Shown here piece by piece: positions 10,285 to 19,112 of a stretch of DNA of 64,000 nt. How positions within the stretch are numbered: the stretch's first letter is position 1; each line of letters begins with the position of its first letter. The notes beneath the pieces are model-generated. The model was given only the letters and a program-made list of their open reading frames with translations. It was not told where the DNA came from and made no database searches. The translations under genes were made by a program, and so were the position numbers. Where the stretch lies: contig NZ_JHYF01000003.1 of assembly GCF_000621485.1 (NCBI RefSeq), positions 186,001 through 250,000 of the forward strand, written 5' to 3'. Origin of the DNA: Alkaliphilus transvaalensis ATCC 700919 (GTDB taxonomy: Bacteria > Bacillota > Clostridia > Peptostreptococcales > Natronincolaceae).

Positions 10285-10331
10285 ATTAATCCAGCTTAAT
10301 TCGAAGGAATATAAAGGCTGGATTAATTTTC
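10285..10331 (+). terminator. Terminator after addA
   Basis: Arms ATTAATCCAGC (10285-10295) and GCTGGATTAAT (10317-10327) with a 21-nt loop, then TTTTCTT. The loop is long but the position, just after the addBA operon, fits. Confidence 0.6.
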
Positions 10332-10450
10332 TTAAATATTTATTAAAAAACAATAAAATTTAAACCATAATTATGACAATTCATGAAAAATAAGCTAAAA
10401 TAATGAAAACTAAGCTAAATAATGAAAAAAGAATAAAAGAGGGTGAGATT

Positions 10451-12184
10451 ATGCCAAAGAGAGATAAAAAAACCACCATGAGAAAGCAGTGGACCCGTAA
10501 TATCATGATCCTTATTACAGGGATCTTCATTGTTTTTTCCATATCTATTTTTGCACTAATTAATAGCACAACAACGAGGGTTTTAAATTTAGCCCTTGAT
10601 GTTCTTGGTAATGTTGCTACGAAAGAACTCGTGCATCAAAATGTTGAAGAATTACTTAATAATAATCAACAAAATGAGAACTTTCAAGTGGTTAAACAAT
10701 CTTTAGAGTTTCTTCAAAATAATTCTAGGGGGCTTATACCTAGTGTTTATATGGTAACTAAAAATCAAGTAGGAGAATGGGTCTATATAGCAGAAGCTAC
10801 TTCTGAAGAGAAGCCAGCCGTAAGTATCGGACAAGGTTTTATCGCTGAAGAAGAGATGGAAGAGGCTTTCTATAATGGAAAAGTAATGCTTTCTAAAATT
10901 CATCGAGACTATATTACCCAAGAAGCCATCGTTACTGCATATATTCCTATAGGCAATAGCGAAAGTGTTACAGCTATTCTTGGTTTTGATTTAAAGGCAG
11001 ATATTGTTATTAAGTTAAATATGTTATTAGTACTAGTATTATTAGTAACAATGGGGATCACCCTATTTATTGTTTGGTTGATTGTTAAACGGATGACAAA
11101 GCGACAAACGAAATCGATAGAATTATTGGTAAGAAAGATGAGGGAAATGGCTGACTTAGATGGTGACCTAACCCAAAGAATAGAAGTTGAAAGTAATAAC
11201 GAGATAGGAGAGCTTGCTGAATGCACTAACAAGATGTTAGATACCATTCAAGAAATGTTTATAGGGGTAGAAAAGACTTCAAAGAAGCTATTAAGCACCA
11301 GTGAAATTTTTTCCGAAGCATTTAATCAAACCGCCACCAGTTTTGATGAAATTAATATGACTACAAGAGATGTAGCCCATAGAATAGAATCACAAAACGA
11401 GGGAAGCCGTAAAATTAATAACTACATAGTTGATGTAAGTGAATCGGTAAATCAAGTTGCAGTTTTTTCACAGCAGGTAACTGAAGAAGCCATCAAAACA
11501 GAAACCAATGCAGTAGATGGGAATGGTAGCATCCAATTAATGCAAAAACATATCACAGAAGTTATTAATGCTGTTGATGAATCGGTTGAATCTGTTAAGC
11601 TTCTTAGGGGTAAATCAAATCAGATTAATAGTATCGTCGATACGATTACAGCCATAGCAGGACAAACTAACTTATTGGCTTTAAATGCTTCTATTGAAGC
11701 TGCTAGGGCAGGAGAACAAGGAAGGGGCTTTGTTGTTGTAGCCGATGAGGTTAGGAAGCTTGCAGAAGAATCCTCCAAATCTGCTGAAGAAATTTATAAA
11801 TTGATTCAAGAAGTACAGCATGTAATTGAAGCTGTAGGAAAATCGATGGAAAAAGTATCCCATCAATCAATGTCCAGTAATGATTATGTTTCAAATGTGA
11901 TGGAACGGTTTACTTATATAGTAGAATCCATCAAAAACGTTTCAAATATGGTGGAAGAAGTTTCTGCTTCGACAGAGGAAATGGCTGCAAGTACGTCTAT
12001 GATCAATAGTGAAATGAATGCATTTACTTCCATCTCTGCCGAAAATACAGCTGCCACCGATGGTATATCAATAGAAATTGAGAAGGAATCGGAAAGTGTA
12101 AATGAGTTGCTTCATATGGTAACAGACTTAAAGTCAGTTGCTCTTGAACTAAGCAATAGACTAGAAAAATTAAAATTAGAATAA
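10451..12184 (+). CDS. Methyl-accepting chemotaxis protein
   Basis: Transmembrane chemoreceptor signalling to CheA/CheW. The start at 10451 was chosen because GAGGGTGAG stands just upstream of it; a longer frame from 10403 lacks a site. TM1 spans about 17-36, the extracellular sensor about 37-188, TM2 about 190-212, then a HAMP linker (about 213-270) and the methyl-accepting coiled-coil domain. The conserved hairpin tip is seen as [17 protein letters not shown] near residue 425. The ligand cannot be told from sequence. No chemotaxis genes adjoin it. It is a single-gene unit ended by a hairpin. Confidence 0.93.
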   Translation: MPKRDKKTTMRKQWTRNIMILITGIFIVFSISIFALINSTTTRVLNLALDVLGNVATKELVHQNVEELLNNNQQNENFQVVKQSLEFLQNNSRGLIPSVYMVTKNQVGEWVYIAEATSEEKPAVSIGQGFIAEEEMEEAFYNGKVMLSKIHRDYITQEAIVTAYIPIGNSESVTAILGFDLKADIVIKLNMLLVLVLLVTMGITLFIVWLIVKRMTKRQTKSIELLVRKMREMADLDGDLTQRIEVESNNEIGELAECTNKMLDTIQEMFIGVEKTSKKLLSTSEIFSEAFNQTATSFDEINMTTRDVAHRIESQNEGSRKINNYIVDVSESVNQVAVFSQQVTEEAIKTETNAVDGNGSIQLMQKHITEVINAVDESVESVKLLRGKSNQINSIVDTITAIAGQTNLLALNASIEAARAGEQGRGFVVVADEVRKLAEESSKSAEEIYKLIQEVQHVIEAVGKSMEKVSHQSMSSNDYVSNVMERFTYIVESIKNVSNMVEEVSASTEEMAASTSMINSEMNAFTSISAENTAATDGISIEIEKESESVNELLHMVTDLKSVALELSNRLEKLKLE

Positions 12185-12192
12185 TAAATTAC

Positions 12193-12261
12193 AACCTCCC
12201 TTGGAAAAGAGCTAGACAGAAGATATTCTTTACATAGCTACTACTAGTGGGAGGTTTTTTT
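12193..12261 (+). terminator. Long-loop terminator after chemoreceptor gene
   Basis: Arms AACCTCCC (12193-12200) and GGGAGGTT (12249-12256) followed by a T7 run. The 48-nt apical part can form a smaller stem (AGCTA/TAGCT). Confidence 0.65.
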
Positions 12262-12396
12262 GTACCGAATAGTAAATCATCTCCGAAGAAAAACTTCTTC
12301 TAGAAGGAATAAGAAAAAATTAGACAAGAGCTATTAAACTTGTAAAAAATGGGTATCTTAAGACTAGATCATTATAAATAGAGAGGGGAAATGGTT

Positions 12397-12843
12397 ATGA
12401 TGGTAAAGGATATTATGACAAAAAAGGTATTTAGTGTTCAGCCTGAAGATTCAATTGAGGATGTGGTAAAACTATTAGTAGAGCATAATATAAGTGGAGT
12501 ACCTGTTGTAGATGATGAAAATAAAGTAGTGGGAATTATAACTGAAGGGGATTTGATTTACAGAAGCAAAAAACTACAGATCCCTAGTTATTTCACTATC
12601 CTAGATAGTTATATTTTCCTTGAAGATCCCAGTACTGTAAAGGATCAGATTAAAAAAATGATAGGTTATAAGGTAAAGGATGTTATGACAGAAAAAGTAA
12701 TTGTGGCAAAGGAAGATGATTCAATAGAAGAGGTAGCTACCATCATTACCAATAAAAATGTTAATCGACTGCCCGTTGTAAAAGATAATAAGCTAGTGGG
12801 TATAATCAGTAGAAGAGATATTATCAAGGCCTATTCACTATAA
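12397..12843 (+). CDS. CBS-domain pair protein
   Basis: About 148 residues made of two CBS motifs (roughly 1-58 and 80-148), each with the repeat core 'V.DIMT...SV.PEDSIEDVV..L..HNISGVPVVDD..KVVGIITEGDLI'. The second repeat ends in GIISRRDI. CBS pairs bind adenosine nucleotides and sense cell energy state; the partner protein is unknown. Several in-frame ATG codons occur at 12391, 12397 and 12400. AGGGG at 12384-12388 gives 8-nt spacing to 12397, so that start is preferred. It stands alone; the next gene has its own structured leader. Confidence 0.88.
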   Translation: MMVKDIMTKKVFSVQPEDSIEDVVKLLVEHNISGVPVVDDENKVVGIITEGDLIYRSKKLQIPSYFTILDSYIFLEDPSTVKDQIKKMIGYKVKDVMTEKVIVAKEDDSIEEVATIITNKNVNRLPVVKDNKLVGIISRRDIIKAYSL

Positions 12844-12856
12844 AACACTAATTAAT

Positions 12857-12997
12857 GAGGAAATAGCATAATACCTTAGTAATCAATGGATTTCCTCTAT
12901 TAAAAAATAATAATTATAACCTCCAAATTCCATTGATAGAATCCTAAGGTTTCTTGTTGATAAGGTAATGGAGGTTTATTTCTGACTAATGGAGGTT
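12857..12997 (+). promoter_or_regulatory. Structured leader before ABC transporter, with anti-SD and two SD-like copies
   Basis: The 160-nt gap has several helices that compete. Helix 1 pairs 12873-12893 with 12925-12950 (7, 8 and 4 bp blocks, small bulges). Helix 2 pairs AACCTCCA (12918-12925) with TGGAGGTT (12969-12976). A second TGGAGGTT at 12990-12997 is the ribosome binding site for the start at 13003, and the same AACCTCCA could pair with it instead. A further stem pairs GAGGAAAT (12857-12864) with ATTTCCTC. It could be a cis-regulatory switch or simply a terminator of the CBS gene; I recognise no known riboswitch class. Confidence 0.4.
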
Positions 12998-13002
12998 AGA
13001 CC

Positions 13003-13974
13003 ATGGAGCCAATCTTAAAGGTAGATCAATTAAAGAAAATCTATTCATTAAAGGGGAAGAAAGAATTTATCGCTGTAGACGATGTATCCTTTTCTGTTAA
13101 TCGTGGAGAAATTTTTGGTTTATTAGGTCCCAATGGAGCAGGAAAAACCAGTACCATTAAGTGTATTTGTGGATTGTTAAAATATGAAGGTGGGGAAATA
13201 TTAGTTAAGGGACACTCCATGAAGAAGGAGCGAAGTAAAGGATTAAGACATATAAGTGCTGTGTTGGAAGGGAACCGTAATATCTATTGGCGGATGACTG
13301 TAAGGGAAAACCTAGAATTTTTTACGGGTATAAATGGTTTGTCACCTGCGAAAACTAGAGGACGATTAGAGGGATTATTAGAACAATTTCAATTAGTAGA
13401 ACAGCGTGATACTGTGGTAAATAACTTATCAAGGGGAATGAAGCAAAAGGTGGCTATTGCCATATCCTTAATAACTGATAAAGATATTATATTATTAGAT
13501 GAACCTACCTTAGGTCTTGATGTTGGAATGAGTCAGGAACTAAGATATTTATTAAAGACGATTGCAAAAGAAGAAGGTAAGACAATTTTATTAAGTACCC
13601 ACGATATGAAGGTAGTTGAAGAAACCTGTAATCGACTGATTATTATTAACAAAGGAAAACGGATCGTCCATGATACCGTAGAAAATGTAATTAAACTAAC
13701 AAACCAAGAAAACTATTTACTAAAACTTAAAGATTCTCTTGAAAGAAATCTGTATGAGCAGATAAAGGCTAAAAGTAAAAACATTAAGAGTTCTAACGAT
13801 AGACGGGGGATTTATGAGTTAAGTCTTTTTCATCCAAACGACCTTTATCATGTAATGGAGATTTTGAAATCTAACAATGTAGAGTTAGTTTCTATTGATA
13901 GAATAAATAATCGATTAGAAGATATTTTTATTGACCTTGTTAAGGAGGTAAAAGATGATGAAATATCTGTATAG
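13003..13974 (+). CDS. ABC transporter ATP-binding protein
   Basis: Nucleotide-binding subunit of an ABC-2-type exporter. Walker A GPNGAGKT at 42-49, signature LSRGMKQ near 142, Walker B with DEPT near 166, and the H-loop in LLSTHDMKVVEE. The region after about 225 is a C-terminal extension as in drug and antibiotic exporter ATPases (DrrA/CcmA-like). Its 3' end overlaps the permease gene by 20 bp. Start supported by GGAGG seven bases upstream. Substrate unknown; one ATPase plus one permease suggests a homodimeric complex of each. Confidence 0.92.
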   Translation: MEPILKVDQLKKIYSLKGKKEFIAVDDVSFSVNRGEIFGLLGPNGAGKTSTIKCICGLLKYEGGEILVKGHSMKKERSKGLRHISAVLEGNRNIYWRMTVRENLEFFTGINGLSPAKTRGRLEGLLEQFQLVEQRDTVVNNLSRGMKQKVAIAISLITDKDIILLDEPTLGLDVGMSQELRYLLKTIAKEEGKTILLSTHDMKVVEETCNRLIIINKGKRIVHDTVENVIKLTNQENYLLKLKDSLERNLYEQIKAKSKNIKSSNDRRGIYELSLFHPNDLYHVMEILKSNNVELVSIDRINNRLEDIFIDLVKEVKDDEISV

Positions 13975-14734
13975 TTTTACTGCCATTGGAAAAAGAGAAT
14001 GGATTGAACTCAAACGTTATTGGTTTAATAGCTTAATAGGTTTGGTTATTTATATAGGTATTTTTGCAGCCCTTTTTACAGGAGCCCAATATATAGGACA
14101 GAATAATTATGCCCTTAATGAGAGTCTTGAAGGATTTTTAATTGGTTATGCTTTATGGTTTATGGCGATGGGAGCTTTTTCAGAAACAGCCCATTCTATT
14201 ATAGATGAAGCAAGAAAAGGGACCCTGGAACAACTTTATATGACTGAAGTTCCCTTTGTATGGCTACTAATAAGTAAAAACATAATATCAACAGTGATCT
14301 TTAGCATTTTATTTTTTTTAATTACTACAGTTCAAATGTACATTACAGGTATACAGGTAAATGTTGATGTTTTAAGTATTTTCATTACTTTGTTTATAGG
14401 CTTATTCAGTCTCTATGGAGTAGGTTTAATTATGGCTGGGTTAGGACTACTCTTTAAGCGTATACAAAACCTATTAGGCGTAACACAATTTATTATCGTA
14501 GGCGTGATGATTCTTTCTCCTACCGATCTTCCTTTAATTAAGTTTTTGCCCTTTGTTTATAGTAGAGAGCTGATCATGACAATTATGATGAGGGGTTATT
14601 CAATTCTTCAATTCACTTTAATCGATTGGGGTTTTCTTATTATAACTTCGTTAGTATATTTAATTATTGGTATTTTACTATATAAGATGGCAGAAAAAGA
14701 AGTGTTGCGAAGGGGTATGCTGGGGCAATATTAA
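13955..14734 (+). CDS. ABC-2 type transporter permease
   Basis: Membrane subunit partnered with the preceding ATPase. 259 residues with about six hydrophobic helices (near 28-48, 62-84, 105-130, 143-168, 175-195, 228-248). AAGGAGG at 13942-13948, inside the upstream gene, sets the start and couples translation. The segment FSETAHSIIDEARKGTLEQL before the third helix resembles the coupling region of ABC-2 permeases. Substrate not deducible. No further subunit is nearby. Confidence 0.85.
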   Translation: MMKYLYSFTAIGKREWIELKRYWFNSLIGLVIYIGIFAALFTGAQYIGQNNYALNESLEGFLIGYALWFMAMGAFSETAHSIIDEARKGTLEQLYMTEVPFVWLLISKNIISTVIFSILFFLITTVQMYITGIQVNVDVLSIFITLFIGLFSLYGVGLIMAGLGLLFKRIQNLLGVTQFIIVGVMILSPTDLPLIKFLPFVYSRELIMTIMMRGYSILQFTLIDWGFLIITSLVYLIIGILLYKMAEKEVLRRGMLGQY

Positions 14735-14871
14735 AAGAGATTATCCAATGCCTTCTATCGTTACATAGTTTAATACATGGTTTAATGCAATTAATTAGTT
14801 ATCTGTTTATGATGGAATCATTTACATAAAGTTCTTGTTTACATAATATCGAAGTAGAACTTTGTTGTTTC

Positions 14872-14901
14872 TTATATCAAAGCGACTACCTCGAAATCTA
14901 A
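14872..14901 (-). repeat. Copy of a 30-nt dispersed repeat
   Basis: On the minus strand this matches 42352-42381 with 2 mismatches in 30 bases; the shared core includes TTAGATTTCGAGG and AGTCGCTTTG. Both copies are intergenic. Confidence 0.7.
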
Positions 14902-15192
14902 AAGGTTAGTAAAGAATAAAAATAAAAACCAAAAATAAAGAATAGTAAATATATTCAGAAAATTTGTTAATTAATTATTTAACAATAATTACCCTTCCAA
15001 TTAATAATGATTATGAATAAGATGTATTATATCAGATACCATCAGTAGCAAATGTTTGAACATTCAATTAATTTAACAAAAAAGTTTAAAATGAGCTATA
15101 AGATGATAGTGACTAAAGTTTGATAAAAAAATAACTAAACTTTACAAGAAAATACTATATACACTGTAGTAAAAAAATGATAAAATGAAGAT

Positions 15193-15217
15193 AACATTGG
15201 AAACTCAATGTTTTTTT
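15193..15217 (+). terminator. Orphan terminator-like hairpin
   Basis: AACATTG/CAATGTT stem with 6-nt loop and seven T residues, 220 bp before the next gene and 460 bp after the last. It may end a small RNA or attenuate the downstream small-membrane-protein genes. Confidence 0.4.
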
Positions 15218-15433
15218 AAAAAAATACAATGAGAGTGTTTATCAAGTACGATTGGAAATTACGCACATTGATATATATTTAACAAATATTAACGTATCAT
15301 AATCATAACAGAGAGTATAGCTATGGACTATGGATTATAGATTATAAGCTATAAATTATGGATTATAGATTAAGGATTATTAATAATTAGTATCGGGTAT
15401 TTAAATAGATTTCCAATTAAAGGAGGGGATCAT

Positions 15434-15601
15434 ATGTCAAGAAAAACATTGGGTCTAGTAGCATTTATAGCTACCGGGGCGGGACTTCTTGGAGAAACGA
15501 TTCTACAAGGATTAACTCCCCTGTCAAAAATAGGCGTATTTGCAATTATAGGGCTTTTTATTATAGGTATTGCTGGTCATTACAAAGAATTATCGAAATA
15601 A
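15434..15601 (+). CDS. Small membrane protein, 55 residues
   Basis: Starts at ATG 15434, preceded by AGGAGGGGATCAT, an excellent ribosome site. Two hydrophobic segments (about 6-22 and 33-48) are separated by a short loop with TPLSK; it ends HYKELSK. I do not recognise the family. It stands 30 bp upstream of two paralogous small membrane proteins, each with a strong ribosome site, so the three probably form one operon just ahead of the Mrp antiporter genes. Confidence 0.7.
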   Translation: MSRKTLGLVAFIATGAGLLGETILQGLTPLSKIGVFAIIGLFIIGIAGHYKELSK

Positions 15602-15631
15602 AAAATAAACCATTTAGAGGGGGAGAGTTCC

Positions 15632-15991
15632 ATGAAAATAGAATTTTCTAAGGGAAAATCAATAATATGCTCATTCGTAGCAGTAATTGTAACGTGGTTC
15701 TTAAACCATGAGCTTGGTTTAGGTCCAATAGTTGCCAATGGTCTAGTTGGTGTGATGGCAGCTCTTTTTTTATCACCACCTTTGGCGGCAGTTACCTATG
15801 CATCCTCCTTTGTTGGAATGTCGTCAATTACTGTATTGCCATCTCTCACTGCTGCAGCAATCGGGGGCATAATTATCGGTGGAATCTGGTTGCTTACTTC
15901 TGAAATATATGCGGGAATTGGGGGCAAGGGAGGTACAACAGCTGCCTTAGCCACACTAATTACGAAAGCCATTATGAACATCTTTAGTTAG
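15632..15991 (+). CDS. Small membrane protein, paralog of the next gene
   Basis: 119 residues, almost wholly hydrophobic with about four membrane segments. Its C-terminal half matches the following protein: shared residues include LA-V--AS--GM, a GG before the last loop, and the signature Y-G-GGK-GT-AA (IYAGIGGKGGTTAALA here). The glycine-rich loop is suggestive of a pore or ion-binding turn, but that is inference. GAGGGGGAGAG upstream supports the start. I do not recognise a named family. Confidence 0.75.
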   Translation: MKIEFSKGKSIICSFVAVIVTWFLNHELGLGPIVANGLVGVMAALFLSPPLAAVTYASSFVGMSSITVLPSLTAAAIGGIIIGGIWLLTSEIYAGIGGKGGTTAALATLITKAIMNIFS

Positions 15992-16005
15992 AGGGGGAAA
16001 GACTA

Positions 16006-16431
16006 ATGGAAAATATTTTGATTTTATTTGTATCAACCTTAGCTGGGGTTGTTACTTACTATATAAGTGTTAATTTAAACAAAGGGGCTGTTTTCGGATC
16101 AGCAATTGTGACCTTGGTTTCTGGTCTGCTTTTCCCAAATATATTCCCATCAATCGGAGCTAAATTAGCCATTGTTGCTACATGTGCTTCCTATGCAGGA
16201 ATGGTGGCAGTGAAAAATGTACCTAAACTATGGGAAATGGCCATTGTATCATTTATAACAGGGGGGTTGTATATTGCAACAACTTCTGCCTATGTTGGGG
16301 TGGGAGGTAAATTAGGAACAATTGCAGCTATAGCCTGCTTTAGTTGGATTGGATGCAAAAAGATGTTAAGTCTACTAAAAGTTAACAAAAAAGAAAAAGC
16401 TTATAAAAGGGAATTAATTGATCAACATTAA
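16006..16431 (+). CDS. Small membrane protein, paralog of the preceding gene
   Basis: 141 residues, about five hydrophobic segments, a basic C-terminal tail (about 120-141). AYVGVGGKLGTIAAIA near residues 94-109 corresponds to the glycine-rich signature of the preceding 119-residue protein, and LAIVATCASYAGM corresponds to its LAAVTYASSFVGM. The genes are 14 bp apart, so this is a tandem duplication acting as a likely heteromeric pair. Function unknown. The Mrp operon begins 200 bp downstream on the same strand. Confidence 0.75.
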   Translation: MENILILFVSTLAGVVTYYISVNLNKGAVFGSAIVTLVSGLLFPNIFPSIGAKLAIVATCASYAGMVAVKNVPKLWEMAIVSFITGGLYIATTSAYVGVGGKLGTIAAIACFSWIGCKKMLSLLKVNKKEKAYKRELIDQH

Positions 16432-16632
16432 AACTAGCTTAAACCATTGAAATTAACAAATAATTTGAAACCTATATTGATAATAAATATAGGTTTTTTT
16501 CTATTCTACTAAAGATACATTTAGATAAATTTATAACCAGTCATTGAATTTAATAACGTTTTGAAGTACAATGAAATATGGACAAATTAAAAAATATTAT
16601 TTATTAACAATCATTAAAATAGGGGGGTTAGA

Positions 16633-17136
16633 ATGAAATCGCCAAAAGGAATATTATCTAAAAGTTCACTTCTACTAATTATTCTACTATTCGTCTTCTG
16701 GCTAATATTATCACCAGCACTTAGTTTAGAAACGGTAGTTTTAGGTCTCATAGCATCGTTAGGAGTCGTTATTTTTAATTTAGACTTATCATTTGATGAA
16801 AATGAAACTTCTTTTTATTCAATTAAAGGAATCATAAAACTTATTTCATTTATAGGAATTCTTTTGATTGAAATCGTAAAGGCAAACATAGGAGTTGCCA
16901 AAATAGTGCTAAGTCCTAAAATGCCAATATCACCAACCTTTGTTAAAGTTCCATTAACATTAAAGAAGGAAATGAATCGAGTGCTGTATGCCAATAGTAT
17001 TACTTTAACACCAGGGACTCTTTCAGTAGATATTAATGAAGATGAAATATTAGTTCATGCATTGACCCAAGAATATGCCGATGGAATGAAGGGGAATATT
17101 CTAGAAAAATATATAACAAGGCTGGAGGAAGAATAA
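16633..17136 (+). CDS. mrpE: Mrp antiporter subunit E
   Basis: Small membrane subunit of the multi-subunit Na+/H+ antiporter (MnhE family; same fold as MbhA). 167 residues with two or three N-terminal membrane segments (about 10-30, 33-52, 66-88). The cytoplasmic C-terminus has the family's 'LTLKKEMNRVLYANSITLTPGTLSVDI' region, which I see as YANSITLTPGT near 118-128. The ribosome site is AGGGGGG. First gene of a tightly packed run of eight (E-F-G-split A-B-C-D). Confidence 0.92.
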   Translation: MKSPKGILSKSSLLLIILLFVFWLILSPALSLETVVLGLIASLGVVIFNLDLSFDENETSFYSIKGIIKLISFIGILLIEIVKANIGVAKIVLSPKMPISPTFVKVPLTLKKEMNRVLYANSITLTPGTLSVDINEDEILVHALTQEYADGMKGNILEKYITRLEEE

Positions 17137-17137
17137 G

Positions 17138-17413
17138 ATGAACTTAAACACCTTAAATATACTGATTTCAGTTGCTATTTTTTTAAGTATATTAAGTATC
17201 GTTTGCCTCTATCGAGCTTATGTAGGACCCACATCAGCAGATCGAGTAATCTCTATTAATGTAATTTCAACAAAGGTAACGGTGCTAATTGCAGTGTTGG
17301 CAGTCTTAACTGACCAAGATACTTTTATTGATGTAGCATTAATTTATTCAATGATGGGTTTTATCACAACAGTATGTGTATCTAAGTTTATGGAAAAAGG
17401 AAAATTGTTTTAA
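17138..17413 (+). CDS. mrpF: Mrp antiporter subunit F
   Basis: 91 residues with three membrane helices, typical of MnhF/MrpF. The conserved YRAYVGPTSADRVISINVIS segment (near 26-45) marks the family. It begins 1 bp after mrpE, with GGAGGAAG inside mrpE as its ribosome site. MrpF is a small structural subunit in the membrane domain of the antiporter. Confidence 0.93.
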   Translation: MNLNTLNILISVAIFLSILSIVCLYRAYVGPTSADRVISINVISTKVTVLIAVLAVLTDQDTFIDVALIYSMMGFITTVCVSKFMEKGKLF

Positions 17414-17425
17414 GGGGTGAATCTA

Positions 17426-17734
17426 TTGGAACTAATGATCGATATCGTAGTACTTTTACTAGTGGTGGGGGGCGCCTTCTTTTTTTTAGTAGGAACAACC
17501 GGATTAATCAGAATGCCCGATGTTTTCAGTAGAATGCATGCCACAACAAAATGTGATACCTTAGGTGCTGGTTTAATACTGTTAGCACTAATCATATCAC
17601 GGGGGATGAATGTTGTAAGTTTAAAAATTCTATTAGTAATCGTGTTTATTTGGATTACCAACCCTACTGCTGCCCATATTATTTCGAAGGCAGAGCTAAA
17701 TAATCAAAAATTAGAAGAAAAAAAGAATAATTAA
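17426..17734 (+). CDS. mrpG: Mrp antiporter subunit G
   Basis: 102 residues, three hydrophobic helices, with the MnhG/PhaG signature GTTGLIRMPDVFSRMHATTK near 24-43. TTG 17426 is chosen because AAGGGG (17412-17417) has 8-nt spacing to it; the longer frame from GTG 17417 overlaps the ribosome site. Located 12 bp after mrpF. Usual length of the family is about 100-125 residues. Confidence 0.92.
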   Translation: MELMIDIVVLLLVVGGAFFFLVGTTGLIRMPDVFSRMHATTKCDTLGAGLILLALIISRGMNVVSLKILLVIVFIWITNPTAAHIISKAELNNQKLEEKKNN

Positions 17735-17766
17735 TAATAAACCTTTTAAGAAAGAAGGTGGACCCT

Positions 17767-18006
17767 ATGGTATATTTAAATGTAGTTTTAGTATTATTTC
17801 TCATTGTCTGTGCTATTGCAGTTGAAAGAACTAAAGATTTGCTGGGGGCAGTGATTATCTTTGCTGCCTATAGTTTAGTAATGGCGGTATTATGGTTACT
17901 AATGAAGGCTCCAGATATTGCTTTAACAGAGGCAGCTATTGGGGCGGGAGTAACCTCGATTTTATTTATAGCGGTAATTAGTCGGACAAGGAGGATGGAA
18001 AAGTGA
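17767..18006 (+). CDS. Detached MrpA C-terminal module, MbhD-like (DUF4040)
   Basis: 79 residues with three helices. In canonical Mrp this module is part of the large MrpA protein; here it is its own gene, as MbhD is in archaeal membrane-bound hydrogenase. Recognisable core: VERTKDLLGAVIIFAAYSL and APDIALTEAAIGAG. The acidic Glu and Lys in these helices belong to the proton path in the family. ATG 17767 is preferred over GTG 17758, which sits in the AAGAAGGTG ribosome site. The next gene overlaps by 4 bp. Confidence 0.85.
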   Translation: MVYLNVVLVLFLIVCAIAVERTKDLLGAVIIFAAYSLVMAVLWLLMKAPDIALTEAAIGAGVTSILFIAVISRTRRMEK

Positions 18007-18314
18007 AGAAGCTTATGTTAATGGTTGTGCTTGCGGGGCTTTTCGTTGTTTTAGTCTCCAGTATATTAAAAATGCCTGCTCTTGGTAGTATTGATAATCC
18101 TTCCTATAACGAAGTTACTCATTATTACTTGGAAAACACCTTAGATGATACAAAGGCTGTCAACGTTATTGCAGCTGTGATTACTGATTATAGAGCTTTT
18201 GATACCCTCGGAGAAACGACAGTATTATTTACTTCTATTGCTGCGGTAATTTCTGTCTTGCAAATAAGTCATCATAAAAAAGAAAAAAACAAGGGGGAAA
18301 AACAGCATGGATGA
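18003..18314 (+). CDS. Detached MrpA C-terminal module, MbhE-like
   Basis: 103 residues with an N-terminal helix, a loop of about 45 residues and a second helix. The motif DYRAFDTLGETTVLF (near 63-77) is the hallmark of the MbhE/MrpA C-terminal module (DYRGFDTLGE in the family). GTG start overlapping the previous stop (GTGA). Followed by mrpB with 8-bp overlap. Together with the preceding gene it replaces the C-terminal end of MrpA. Confidence 0.83.
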   Translation: MKKLMLMVVLAGLFVVLVSSILKMPALGSIDNPSYNEVTHYYLENTLDDTKAVNVIAAVITDYRAFDTLGETTVLFTSIAAVISVLQISHHKKEKNKGEKQHG

Positions 18315-18729
18315 TTTGATCGTTAAAACCATAACCCGTTTAATCGTACCCTTTATACAATTATATGGAATATTTATTATACTTCATGGACATATATCCC
18401 CTGGTGGAGGATTCTCAGGTGGTGCAATATTAGGCTCAAGTATTATTCTATTTACCCTGTCCTATGGACTAGAAAGAGCGTCTAAGAAAGTTCCCCATAA
18501 AATATCAGCAATACTTGAATCAGCAGGAATCCTTTGGTATATTTTTATTGGTTTAATAGGGATCGCTTTAGGTGGAACCTTCTTAGCTAATCAAGACTCA
18601 GGCTTCTTTATGGGAGAAGCAGGACGAATCTTAAGTGCAGGTATGATTCCATTATTAACTGTTGCAATCGGAATTAAAGTTGCTAGTACAATGGTTACTT
18701 TATTTCACACTATTATTGAGGAGGACTAA
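18307..18729 (+). CDS. mrpB: Mrp antiporter subunit B
   Basis: 140 residues and four helices of the MnhB family (MbhF-like). The conserved HGHISPGGGFSGGA segment (near 28-41) is present, and a second conserved part GEAGRILSAGMIPLL lies near 104-118. It overlaps the preceding module by 8 bp and is followed 2 bp later by mrpC, so it belongs to the operon. Confidence 0.93.
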   Translation: MDDLIVKTITRLIVPFIQLYGIFIILHGHISPGGGFSGGAILGSSIILFTLSYGLERASKKVPHKISAILESAGILWYIFIGLIGIALGGTFLANQDSGFFMGEAGRILSAGMIPLLTVAIGIKVASTMVTLFHTIIEED

Positions 18730-18731
18730 AA

Positions 18732-19112
18732 GTGGAGTTATTAAATTCAATAATAGAACACATTAACTATATAGGTGCAATGGCACTGTTTGTAATCGGG
18801 TTATATACCGTTTTAACCCATTCTAATTTATTAAAAAAAGTAATTGGGATTAATATTATGGAGACATCGATCTTCTTATTCTTTGTTTCAATTGGCTATG
18901 TCCATGATGGAAGCTCTCCGATTATTAATCTTGGTGGTGGGCGTGTTATTTATGTTAATCCATTACCATCAGCTTTAATTCTAACAGGAATCGTAGTTGC
19001 CGTTAGTATAACTGCTTATTCCTTAAGCTTAATTATGAAGCTTTATGAAGTTTACGGAACGATGGATCTTGACGAAATTATGGAAATAAGGAGTGAGGCA
19101 ACAAATGAATAA
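18732..19112 (+). CDS. mrpC: Mrp antiporter subunit C (NuoK-like)
   Basis: 126 residues, three helices, homologous to NuoK of complex I. Characteristic HSNLLKKVIGINIMETSIFL (near 30-49) carries the conserved Glu of the second helix; the third helix follows PLPSALILTGIVVAV. GTG start with GAGGAGG upstream. Its stop overlaps mrpD by 8 bp. Confidence 0.93.
   Translation: MELLNSIIEHINYIGAMALFVIGLYTVLTHSNLLKKVIGINIMETSIFLFFVSIGYVHDGSSPIINLGGGRVIYVNPLPSALILTGIVVAVSITAYSLSLIMKLYEVYGTMDLDEIMEIRSEATNE

Larger units (their letters stand above)
14735..15433. other. 700-bp non-coding region with repeat copies and an orphan hairpin
   Basis: No convincing ORF. It holds an 8-bp inverted repeat AAAGTTCT/AGAACTTT (14828-14863), one copy of a 30-nt repeat also found near 42.36 kb (14872-14901), a small hairpin with T-run (15193-15217), and two 28-bp-spaced direct copies of TATGGATTATAGATTA (15329-15344 and 15357-15372) before the small membrane protein genes. 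The hairpin could end a short unannotated transcript. Confidence 0.6.

Noticed and set aside
10909-11247. 112-codon minus-strand frame inside the chemoreceptor
   Set aside because: Mirror of membrane-segment codons in the receptor gene; no independent support.
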